This document shows positions 5,978-12,508 of a stretch of DNA of 12,508 nt, piece after piece. The DNA comes from an uncultured Solirubrobacterales bacterium (lineage in GTDB: Bacteria; Actinomycetota; Thermoleophilia; Solirubrobacterales; 70-9): the NCBI GenBank assembly GCA_937910825.1, contig CALEMO010000005.1, positions 1 through 12,508 on the forward strand. The letters run 5' to 3'. The translations under genes were made by a program, and so were the position numbers. Numbering within the stretch: position 1 is the first letter of the stretch; each line of letters opens with the position of its first letter. The notes under the pieces are model-generated. The model ran no database searches. It was not told the DNA's origin and saw only the letters and a list, made by a program, of their open reading frames with translations.

Positions 5978-7448
5978 GAATGCGTTCGAGCAGCAGGGTC
6001 AGTTCTTGCTGCATGAATCCGACGATCTCCTGGACCTCGGGAGTCTGCTCACGGTCAGCGGTGATGCCAATATCGACCGAATCACGGTAACTCATCACGG
6101 TTACATTGAGGCCCATGCCGTCGGAGATAATCGACAGCGGGTACATCGCCTCCAGTCTCGCACCACAGCAGTAGAGATCCACCGGCGGGCCCGGCACATT
6201 CGAGACGATCACGTTCCACGGCGGTCGGGTGAAGCGCCCCGAGAGCCTGGTCGCGACGCGTGCGGCACGGGTATGTAGAGCCGGCGGCACAAGGGTCGAT
6301 ATGTCCCGCATGGCTTCGACCGGCAACGCATCGTGGTTCTCCTTGCCGACACCAAGGTGTTCGTGGCTGAAGACAAGCCGCTCAAGGGGATCGTCCAGGT
6401 GGGTCGGTAGCGCGACCATCATCGCCGAGACCTTGTTGCCAAAGGTACCCCTCTCCTCCTCGGTGCGGACCGAGATCGGAACGAAGACGACCAGCGGTTC
6501 TTCGGGGAGCTCCCCCCGCCTGATCAGGTCCGCCCTCACCGCTCCGGCGACCAGGCTGACCACAACATCGTTGACCTTGACCGCGAAAGCGTCTTTGACC
6601 GCCTTGATGTCAGCCAGTGACATCGAGCCGAAGCCGAAGATACGGTGAGGCGATACGGCCGCTCCATAAGGCCCTCGTGGGGCCTTTACCGGTGGCCTTT
6701 CGATCACCTGGCCGTCCGAGTTGCGGCCGACGAAGTTGCGGGCTCTCGAGAGGGATCGGCTCATTCGCTCGGAACCCGGTACCCCTGTCAACGACGGCAA
6801 GAGGTCTGCATGAGGAAGGATTCGACCCAGCCTTGTGGCCAGGTTCACCGGGTAGCGCGGCAGTGATGTGATTCCCTGGGTCAGCAGGTCGAGGCCTCGG
6901 GGTACTCCACCCAGGTCATCGTCAGTCTCTTCCGGCGCTTCGACCTCGTGGGGTTCCGGTGAGAGGTCATAGATCGCGCTCATGATCTCACTTCCGGACA
7001 TACCGTCTACCGCCGCGTGGTGAGTTTTGCTGAGCAGCGCCGCCATCCCCCCTGTGAGTCCCTGAATCAGGTAAAGCTCCCAGAGTGGCCGAGAGCGATC
7101 AAGCTGTCGCGAATAGATCCGGCCGACTTGCTCGGTCAGCTGTGCGAGGTCGCCCGGCGGCGGCAGCGCGATCTCCCGGACGTGGTAGCCGATGTCGAAG
7201 TGCTCGTCCTTGACCCAGTAGGGCCAGTCCAGGTTGAACGGGACCTGAGCCAGCCTCGATGTGAACGGCGGGATCAGATGCAGGCGGGAGCTGATGAAAC
7301 CCTTGAGGTCCTCCAGGGTCAACTGGCCGCCAGGCGCGGTCGAAGGATCGAGTACCGCGAGGCCTCCGGTATGACCGTAATTGCGGTCGTTCTCAATCGC
7401 CAGAAACTGCGTATCAAGAGCCGAGAGCTGCTTCATCTCTGCCGACAT
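5961..7448 (-). CDS. Wax ester synthase/diacylglycerol acyltransferase (WS/DGAT)
   Basis: A 495-residue acyltransferase that joins acyl-CoA to a long-chain alcohol or diacylglycerol, giving wax ester or triacylglycerol for storage. The family active-site motif HHxxxDG is intact as HHAAVDG (143-149). Other family blocks are QLSALDTQFLAIE at the N-terminus, RPLWELYLIQGL (120-131), NDVVVSLVAGAVR (293-305), VPISVRTE..RGTFGNKVSAM (323-343) and NVIVSNVPGPP (412-422). The length is close to the usual 450-500. No signal peptide is visible; such enzymes work at the membrane or lipid-droplet surface. ATG at 7446-7448 follows the upstream hydrolase stop by one base, so translation is probably coupled; Met5 is an alternative start that fits the family N-terminus equally well. 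Preference for alcohol or diacylglycerol cannot be read from sequence, but the alcohol oxidase upstream makes wax ester chemistry plausible. Confidence 0.95.
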   Translation of the reverse strand: MSAEMKQLSALDTQFLAIENDRNYGHTGGLAVLDPSTAPGGQLTLEDLKGFISSRLHLIPPFTSRLAQVPFNLDWPYWVKDEHFDIGYHVREIALPPPGDLAQLTEQVGRIYSRQLDRSRPLWELYLIQGLTGGMAALLSKTHHAAVDGMSGSEIMSAIYDLSPEPHEVEAPEETDDDLGGVPRGLDLLTQGITSLPRYPVNLATRLGRILPHADLLPSLTGVPGSERMSRSLSRARNFVGRNSDGQVIERPPVKAPRGPYGAAVSPHRIFGFGSMSLADIKAVKDAFAVKVNDVVVSLVAGAVRADLIRRGELPEEPLVVFVPISVRTEEERGTFGNKVSAMMVALPTHLDDPLERLVFSHEHLGVGKENHDALPVEAMRDISTLVPPALHTRAARVATRLSGRFTRPPWNVIVSNVPGPPVDLYCCGARLEAMYPLSIISDGMGLNVTVMSYRDSVDIGITADREQTPEVQEIVGFMQQELTLLLERIPCSSK

Positions 7449-7449
7449 C

Positions 7450-8211
7450 TCAGCCCCGGTTCAGCTTGCGGGAGAGGATGCGCCAGACGGCGGCATCGAC
7501 GCCCATACAGAGGTGGCTGCTGTCGATTTCGATGTGCTCGGCCGCCGGATCCAGGCAGGCCTCAAACTTGACGACGCTGTCATTGCGCGCATACATCGAG
7601 ATGAAACGCACATCCACCGGGAACGGCGCGATGATTTCCTCTCGTGATTCGCGGCAGCAGTCGCCATTCCAGCAGGTATGGCTCAGCAGCCCCGGGACAC
7701 CAAGGGAGCCGAGACCGCCGATCATGCCGATACCAAGCCAGACAGGCGGGTGCACGGCGGTCTGGCTTTTGAGCGGTGAGCCCAGGGCGACCAGAGTCTC
7801 GACGAGGTCCGGCCGCCTGACGGCCAGCACCCTTGCGACCACCCCTCCCCTGCTCTGACCGATGACCAGGGCGCGCCGACCATCATGTTCGACCGCCGCT
7901 TCGAGGCGGGCCTCGACCGACTTGACCGTATCCTCGAGGCAGTCCACATTCCACCGGATACCGCTCCGAACCAGTGAGAATTCGCCGGCCTTGAGCCATT
8001 TCGCCATCCTGGTCAGGCTGGGGTCGCCCGCCAGGAAGCCGGGAATCAGGATTGCCGAGGCACCGTCGCCGCGGGGCGGGGCCGGCCAGTGCGGCATGTG
8101 GACGGTTGAAGCCCACTCCCCGAGCATCCTTACCGGCTGGGATGCGAGCCGCCCGGCAAGCGAGGCTGCGCCACCGGCGAATTGCTCGACCGGTGCGGTG
8201 GCTGACGGCAC
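7450..8211 (-). CDS. Alpha/beta fold hydrolase (lipase/esterase-like), WS/DGAT partner
   Basis: A 253-residue alpha/beta hydrolase. ILIPGFLAGD (54-63) is the first core strand and oxyanion region. The nucleophile is Ser120 in IGQSRGG, with Asp211 in YARNDSVV and His233 in SSHLCMG as the likely triad. The Gln before the nucleophile and Arg after it are seen in PGAP1-like and related lipases that act on bulky lipids. A Cys-rich segment, CWNGDCC (180-186), could form a disulfide or bind metal; I know of no role for it. There is no signal peptide. The GTG start at 8209-8211 has a weak AGGG six bases upstream. It is one base from WS/DGAT, so the pair is one unit; hydrolases beside WS/DGAT genes suggest turnover or remodelling of storage lipids. 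Fold is clear, substrate unknown. Confidence 0.82.
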   Translation of the reverse strand: MPSATAPVEQFAGGAASLAGRLASQPVRMLGEWASTVHMPHWPAPPRGDGASAILIPGFLAGDPSLTRMAKWLKAGEFSLVRSGIRWNVDCLEDTVKSVEARLEAAVEHDGRRALVIGQSRGGVVARVLAVRRPDLVETLVALGSPLKSQTAVHPPVWLGIGMIGGLGSLGVPGLLSHTCWNGDCCRESREEIIAPFPVDVRFISMYARNDSVVKFEACLDPAAEHIEIDSSHLCMGVDAAVWRILSRKLNRG

Positions 8212-8346
8212 GTTGAACCCTGAAACTCGGATCTCATTCCCTACTTCCCGGACCCCCTGAAGAGAATCCCGTTGCCGGAAGGCTATACGCCGGAGACGAT
8301 GCTCTCGGGGTGAAGCTGGCCTGCTGCTGTTTTCATACAGAGCCGG
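8212..8346 (-). other. Gap between aldehyde dehydrogenase and hydrolase genes
   Basis: These 135 bases separate the two halves of the minus-strand gene set. I see no strong hairpin, so read-through from the GMC-aldehyde dehydrogenase pair is possible; an internal promoter is equally possible. On the plus strand a closed frame of about 28 codons before a TGA at 8310-8312 has GC-rich third positions and reads like coding sequence (PYFPDPLKRIPLPEGYTPE), but I recognise no family. Confidence 0.35.
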
Positions 8347-9783
8347 CTAGAGCTGCAGGGACTTCAGGGTGAGGAAATGCTCGATCCCGTAGGGGCCGAG
8401 TTCCCGGCCGTGGCCGGACATGCCCCTGCCACCGAAGGGGGCCAGCGGGTTGAATGCGCCGCCGTTGATTTCGACCTGACCGGTCCGCATGCGTCGGGCG
8501 ACACGCTTGGCCCGCTCTTCGTCGGCCGACCAGACTCCCCCGGCGAGGCCGTAGGGCGTCGAGTTGGCGATTTCAATGGCGTCGTTTTCGTCCTCAGCGG
8601 CCATGATCACCAGTACAGGTCCGAAGATTTCCTCCTGGGCGATCGTCATCTCCGCTGTCACATCTGAAAACACGGTCGGCCTGACGAAGTAACCGGTATC
8701 GAGGCCGTCGGGGGATTCCACACCTCCGCAGATCAGACGGGCGCCCTCATCGATTCCGGTCTGGATGTAGCTGCGAATGCGCTCACGCTGGAACTCGGAA
8801 ACCATCGGGCCGATGTCGGTCGCAGGATCGGCGGGGTCACCGACCTTCGTCTGCTCAACGGCGGCCGAGGCAATCGCTTCCACCATAGGCAGCGACGCCT
8901 TCGGAACGATCATCCTGGTCAGTGCCGAGCAGGTCTGTCCACCGTTGATGAAGCATTTTTCGATTCCGTCGATCACGGCCGTCTCGAGGTCGGCGTCGTC
9001 GAGGATCACATTCGCCGACTTGCCTCCGAGTTCCAGCGTTACGGGCTTGACCGAGGCGGCAGCAAGCTCGCTCACCCGGCTGCCGGCCCTGGTCGATCCG
9101 GTGAAAGAAACCATGTCCACCCCGGGATGTGCGGCCATTGCCTCACCGACGACCGGGCCGGTTCCGGTGACCATGTTGAAGACACCCGCAGGCACTGCCA
9201 CCTCGTCGATGATTTCGGCGAGGATGAAGGCGCTGAGCGGGGTAACTTCGCTGGGCTTGACCACCACGGTGCAACCCGCAGTCATGGCAGGAGCAACCTT
9301 CGCTGCGACCTGATGAAGCGGGTAGTTCCACGGGGTGATCGCCGCCACGGTTCCGGCCGGCTCGCGCAGGACCAGTGAGTTCCCGATTGTCTGTTGCCAC
9401 GGCAGGTGCTCGACGAGGTGCTCCATCGAGGTGAAAGAAATCGCGGGCAGAGCGGCCTGAATCATCATCGACTGGGTGATCGGGCTTCCAAGCTCCATAG
9501 AAATCAGTCCGGCGATTTCCTCGGCGCGGTCCTGGAGGCGCATACCGATCGCCGTGCAGATAGTGGCCCGGTCCATCGGCTCCAGTACGGCCCAGGATTC
9601 TGCGGCGGTGTTTGCTGCCGCAACTGCCAGATCGACGTCAGCGGCAGTTCCGGCCGGCACCGAACCCATGACCTGCTCGGTGGTGGGATTGATCACCGCG
9701 ATGGTCTCCGACGAGCCCGGCTCTGCCCACTCGCCGTCGATGTAGTGCTGCGAAGTCTGCAAACCGGCCGCGGGGGCGCTCAT
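8347..9783 (-). CDS. NAD(P)-dependent aldehyde dehydrogenase
   Basis: A 478-residue member of the aldehyde dehydrogenase superfamily, which oxidises aldehydes to carboxylic acids with NAD(P)+. All expected motifs are present: TPWNYPL (150-156, with Asn153 stabilising the thioester), VKPSEVTP (175-182), FTGSTRAG (227-234) of the cofactor fold, the general base Glu251 in LELGGKSAN, the nucleophile Cys285 in [10 protein letters not shown], and EEIFGPV (384-390). It is cytoplasmic, with no signal peptide. Its ATG overlaps the GMC stop as ATGA, so the two are translationally coupled. The arrangement says the aldehyde made by the GMC oxidase is its likely substrate, probably a long-chain aldehyde given the lipid neighbours. 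Substrate chain length and NAD/NADP preference are not determined by what I can see. Confidence 0.95.
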   Translation of the reverse strand: MSAPAAGLQTSQHYIDGEWAEPGSSETIAVINPTTEQVMGSVPAGTAADVDLAVAAANTAAESWAVLEPMDRATICTAIGMRLQDRAEEIAGLISMELGSPITQSMMIQAALPAISFTSMEHLVEHLPWQQTIGNSLVLREPAGTVAAITPWNYPLHQVAAKVAPAMTAGCTVVVKPSEVTPLSAFILAEIIDEVAVPAGVFNMVTGTGPVVGEAMAAHPGVDMVSFTGSTRAGSRVSELAAASVKPVTLELGGKSANVILDDADLETAVIDGIEKCFINGGQTCSALTRMIVPKASLPMVEAIASAAVEQTKVGDPADPATDIGPMVSEFQRERIRSYIQTGIDEGARLICGGVESPDGLDTGYFVRPTVFSDVTAEMTIAQEEIFGPVLVIMAAEDENDAIEIANSTPYGLAGGVWSADEERAKRVARRMRTGQVEINGGAFNPLAPFGGRGMSGHGRELGPYGIEHFLTLKSLQL

Positions 9784-11741
9784 GCGGCCGCCCCGCGCTC
9801 AGTGCCCGCTGGTCGCGATCTGCCCGATGCCTCAACTATGCGGTCGGCGGTCCTGGAAGCCAGCGACATGATCGTGATCATCGGGTTCGTGCCCGAAGCT
9901 GTCGGGAAGGCCGAACCGTCGCCGATCCAGACCCCCGGTGTGTCGTGGAGTTCGCCGCGAGGGTCGGCGACGCTCGTCGCCGGGTCCTCACCCATCCGGC
10001 AGCTACCCATCTGATGGGCGGAGAACAGCCGGGCCCCGCCGGCCCGCAGCGGTATTCGAGCGGTCCGCGAGATGAACTCGCCGATGTCGTCGCCGACCCT
10101 CCAGGTTGGCAGGCCTTCCGCCAGTACCTGGATCCGCCGAGCACCGCCGGCTACGTGGAGATTCACCTGTGCCGCCATTGCCCTTCTGGTCGTCGCGATG
10201 TCCCGAGCTTCGCTCATCGAATAGAGCGGCGTCGCGTTGCCGGCTTCGTCCAGGGTTACCTGACCCGAGCCATAGTCCCGGATCAAACCGATAGAAGCAG
10301 CCATGTTCTTGAACTCGAGAAAGGATGCCTTGTGCTCGACTGCCGAGGTGAAGGGAATAGCGGAGGCAGCCAGGCCGGTCGTATATTGGGTGCCTTCGAT
10401 CAGGAATCCGTAGCCGTCATCGTCTAGGCCGGTGTCGAACTCGTCGATGATCCCGGCATGAGGCGCTCCCCACCATGCGCGCTGGTCTTCCCCGTAGTCG
10501 CCAAATACAAGGGTGCATGGATGCAGTCGCAGATGCATGCCGGTTGCCGGACCCCCAAGGCCCGAGCGCAAAAGTAATCCCGGAGATTCCAGGGATCCCG
10601 CAGCGACAATTACCTGCGCTGCAGTCACCGTGATGCTCGCGTCACCGATCCGGGCCTGGACCCCTGAGGCCCTGCCATCCTCGGTCAGGATGCGTTCGGC
10701 AAAGCAGCCGACAACAACCTCGGCGCCGCTATCGACCGCGTCCTGGAGATAGGTCTTGAGGGTTGACTGCTTGGCTCCGGACTGGTCGCCCCAGCCCATC
10801 AGGCCGGCGACGACCGGGTCGTGAAGGTCAGGATCCCAGTTACGGTCGACCGTTTCCCAGGACCAGCCAAGGTGATCCGCGCCTCGAATCATCGACTCCT
10901 GTGCGGGGTTCAGCTCGGAGCACTGGTCGTTCACGCCGAGTCGCTGCCAGACCGAGTCGACATGAGCATCGAAGGACGGATCCGTGAGGTCGGCGAGCCC
11001 ATGCCCGGCCGCCCACTCGTCCCTCACCCAGGGCTTCGGACGCAGGCAGTTGGTCCAGTTGATGACCGTGCCGCCGCCAAGGCAGGCGCCCGCCTGGATG
11101 CTCACGTTGAAGTCCGCCGTCGGCGTCGGACCGCCGCGCCAGTAGAGACGCTGAAAGCCACCCAGTTCGGTCTGGTCGAAGTCGGATTCGTTGAAGTATT
11201 CGCCTGCTTCGAGCACTATCACCTTGAGGCCGGCCTCAGCCAGCCGCGCCGCGATCACGGCACCGCCCGCGCCCGAGCCGACGATGACGGCGTCTGCCTC
11301 GAGTCGCTCACCGTCATCCGGCTGAAGCGGCACGATCGGCTTGGCCACATCCGGCGGTACCGAAGCCGGGCCCGGGAATCCGAGCTGCGGCCAGACCGGG
11401 TTCGCTGGCATGCCGTAGGCGAAGAAAAGCGTCAGGCCCGTGAGCGCAGCGATACCGACAGCGGCCTCTCGGGATGCCAGCGACAAAGTCTTCAGGATCT
11501 GTTCCCGCGAAGCCTGGGAAAGTCGGTTGAAATGCTGCTGCTCCAGCAGGTCCAGCAATTCTGCGAGGCCCGATGATTTCTCGGGCTCCATCGCGCTGAT
11601 CGCCTCGGCCACAGCCTTGTCTGCTCCAAGATCCCCTGCGCTGCGGCCCCAGACACCATGCTCGTCGTCCTGCCGGTCGATTGAAGGCACGATCGTGTCG
11701 CATACGACGCTAAGCGTGACCAGCTGTTCATCTGTCAGCAA
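9780..11741 (-). CDS. GMC-family FAD oxidoreductase, long-chain alcohol oxidase-like
   Basis: A 653-residue flavoenzyme of the glucose-methanol-choline family. Residues 1-140 form a mostly helical N-terminal region ([19 protein letters not shown] at 3-21) like that of long-chain fatty alcohol oxidases. The FAD fold begins at [16 protein letters not shown] (152-167) with the acidic ribose contact near Glu178. [17 protein letters not shown] (218-234) is the second GMC signature. The active-site pair is His576 in [11 protein letters not shown] and Asn619 in GTNPMITIM. The expected reaction is oxidation of a primary alcohol to an aldehyde, handed to the co-translated aldehyde dehydrogenase. A hydrophobic stretch at 94-109 could associate with membrane. 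TTG is the start, with GAGGAG upstream; an ATG nearby (11753-11755) is out of frame. A relic of a second copy lies at the left edge. The natural electron acceptor (oxygen or a carrier) is unknown. Confidence 0.9.
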   Translation of the reverse strand: MLTDEQLVTLSVVCDTIVPSIDRQDDEHGVWGRSAGDLGADKAVAEAISAMEPEKSSGLAELLDLLEQQHFNRLSQASREQILKTLSLASREAAVGIAALTGLTLFFAYGMPANPVWPQLGFPGPASVPPDVAKPIVPLQPDDGERLEADAVIVGSGAGGAVIAARLAEAGLKVIVLEAGEYFNESDFDQTELGGFQRLYWRGGPTPTADFNVSIQAGACLGGGTVINWTNCLRPKPWVRDEWAAGHGLADLTDPSFDAHVDSVWQRLGVNDQCSELNPAQESMIRGADHLGWSWETVDRNWDPDLHDPVVAGLMGWGDQSGAKQSTLKTYLQDAVDSGAEVVVGCFAERILTEDGRASGVQARIGDASITVTAAQVIVAAGSLESPGLLLRSGLGGPATGMHLRLHPCTLVFGDYGEDQRAWWGAPHAGIIDEFDTGLDDDGYGFLIEGTQYTTGLAASAIPFTSAVEHKASFLEFKNMAASIGLIRDYGSGQVTLDEAGNATPLYSMSEARDIATTRRAMAAQVNLHVAGGARRIQVLAEGLPTWRVGDDIGEFISRTARIPLRAGGARLFSAHQMGSCRMGEDPATSVADPRGELHDTPGVWIGDGSAFPTASGTNPMITIMSLASRTADRIVEASGRSRPAGTERGAAA

Positions 11742-11747
11742 AGAACT

Positions 11748-11752
11748 CTCCT
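11748..11752 (-). promoter_or_regulatory. Ribosome binding site AGGAG that decides the GMC start
   Basis: AGGAG within GAGGAGAG on the minus strand lies six bases upstream of the TTG at 11739-11741 and fixes this non-ATG start. The surrounding 80-base gap (11742-11821) should hold the operon promoter. A TAGAAT on the minus strand, about 45 bases upstream of the start, is a possible -10 box without a well-placed -35. Confidence 0.6.
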
Positions 11753-11821
11753 CATCGGCGGCTTGACTTTGAGTCGATTCTATTCGCAGCTGTCGCCGGC
11801 ATCCACAACCTGTTGTCCTGT

Positions 11822-12213
11822 CTACCTGCGGGTCAGCACAAAGGCCGGCTCGGTCATCGCGGTGTATCCACGGGAGCGCAAGTTATCGCTGAGCAGCGAA
11901 TACAGACGCGCCAGCCTGTAGGGACCCGCTTCATAGCGATTTGGTCCCGTCGTATCGATTTCCGGGCTGAGACCCCGTTCGGCAAAAAACTCCTCGACCG
12001 CCTGGTCGACGAATTCGACACCGACAATCCTGCTCGCCATTTCCGCGAGGAAAACCATGTCGACGCTCTTTCCACAGAGCGGGACCAGCACCTGGTCCAG
12101 TCTGGCGCTCCCCCAGACATGTTCGGCGTACTTGCTGAACAGATCTTTGACCTCGGTGCGGTGGAAGTCGGTTTTGCCTTCTGCCCAGCAGATTTCCAGT
12201 CAGCTCTCTCCAT
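11822..12213 (-). pseudogene. Broken thiopurine S-methyltransferase-like gene
   Basis: The start ATG (12211-12213, AGGG upstream) opens MERADWKS. The family continuation CWAEGKTDFHRTEVKDLF follows in another frame, which needs one extra base near 12187-12190, so a one-base deletion lies there. Downstream the frame is typical of TPMT-like SAM-dependent methyltransferases: VLVPLCGKSVDMVFLAEMA (motif I), VGVEFVDQAVEEFFAERGL and NRYEAGP. Then the family sequence ends abruptly: the GDFF block and the rest of the methyltransferase fold are missing. About 32 residues of tail (ARLYSLLSDNLRSRGYTAMT and onward) end at a TAG at 11822-11824; I cannot place them in the family. The intact protein would have about 200 residues. 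Either the gene is dead, or the frameshift is a sequencing error in an already internally deleted gene. Confidence 0.75.
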
Positions 12214-12307
12214 TCGGGGACCCTAGCGAAGGCGGTGGCAGGATCGGCGGCAGTGCGAGCGGGAATGGAGTCTGCTCGGAACAACGGTCAAGTCGCCACT
12301 GATGGCG
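12214..12307 (-). other. Spacer between SulP and methyltransferase relic
   Basis: Ninety-four bases with no reading frame, hairpin or repeat that I can support. It would hold the 3' end of the transporter transcript and the original promoter or leader of the methyltransferase relic. Confidence 0.3.
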
Positions 12308-12508
12308 TCAGTGTGTCGTGGCAAGCTGACCCGAGAGGTCGCCATGAAGCTGCTCGCTGTGGCTGTTCAGGCCGGTGATCTCCAATTCGATGTCGTGGCG
12401 TTCGTAGTGGGTCGCGATCGCATCGAGAGCGGCCACGGCCGAAAAGTCCCAGAGGTGGGCTCGGGAGAAGTCGATCACGACCTGCGGAGGATCCTCCGTG
12501 TAGTGGAA
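12308..12508 (-). CDS. SulP-family anion transporter, C-terminal STAS domain (partial)
   Basis: Only the last 66 codons lie in the window; the gene continues past the right edge. The translation contains VVIDFSRAHLWDFSAVAALD (residues 10-29 of the fragment) and ELEITGLN (41-48). This is the core strand-turn-helix and later strand of a STAS domain as found at the cytoplasmic C-terminus of SulP sulfate, bicarbonate or other anion permeases. The HLWD-S-AVAALD pattern is the SulP version rather than that of stand-alone anti-sigma-factor antagonists, but the membrane domain that would prove this is not visible. The stop TGA is at 12308-12310. It is on the same strand as the methyltransferase relic 94 bases downstream; co-transcription is possible but unproven. 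Confidence 0.8.
   Translation of the reverse strand, partial: FHYTEDPPQVVIDFSRAHLWDFSAVAALDAIATHYERHDIELEITGLNSHSEQLHGDLSGQLATTH

Noticed and set aside
10821..11576. 251-codon plus-strand open frame opposite the GMC gene
   Set aside because: Shadow of the GMC reading frame, which carries all catalytic motifs; the antisense translation is arginine-rich low-similarity sequence.
1..12508. CRISPR arrays, tRNA or rRNA genes, riboswitches, toxin-antitoxin or defence genes
   Set aside because: No regularly spaced repeats, no tRNA-like cloverleaf, and no such protein families were seen on either strand.

Overview
The window is GC-rich, densely packed bacterial DNA. It is most probably actinobacterial. 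The acyl-CoA dehydrogenase matches mycobacterial FadE5 along its whole length, there is a WS/DGAT acyltransferase of the actinobacterial type, and TTG/GTG starts are common. I cannot name a genus. There are no RNA genes, CRISPR arrays or intact mobile elements.

Layout, left to right. (1) 1-179, minus: a C-terminal scrap of a GMC oxidoreductase, paralogous to the intact gene at 9780-11741. (2) 357-1588, minus: a two-gene operon of a SnoaL/NTF2-like protein followed by a monoacylglycerol-lipase-like alpha/beta hydrolase. (3) 1775-2168, plus: a decayed FAD/NAD(P) oxidoreductase resembling sulfide:quinone reductase or NDH-2. (4) 2318-3550, plus: a secreted lipase with a Sec signal peptide, followed by a strong hairpin. 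(5) 3656-4000, plus: an IS3-type transposase end fused in frame to the C-terminal helix-turn-helix of a PucR-type regulator. (6) 4125-5954, plus: fadE5. (7) 5961-11741, minus: GMC long-chain alcohol oxidase, aldehyde dehydrogenase, alpha/beta hydrolase and WS/DGAT, read in that order, converging on fadE5 with a 6-base gap. (8) 11822-12213, minus: a frameshifted, internally deleted thiopurine-methyltransferase-like relic. (9) 12308-12508, minus: the STAS tail of a SulP anion transporter that continues beyond the right edge.

The intact genes share a lipid theme. The GMC oxidase and aldehyde dehydrogenase (overlapping ATGA) could oxidise fatty alcohols to fatty acids. WS/DGAT could store acyl groups as wax ester or triacylglycerol, the hydrolases and secreted lipase could release them, and FadE5 would start beta-oxidation. 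This is inference from family membership and gene order.

The second feature of the window is decay: four broken genes lie between intact ones, one of them carrying an insertion-sequence fragment. I did not find a convincing new defence, mobile or regulatory system. The most unusual items are the transposase-PucR chimera, the GMC relic/paralog pair and the broken methyltransferase.
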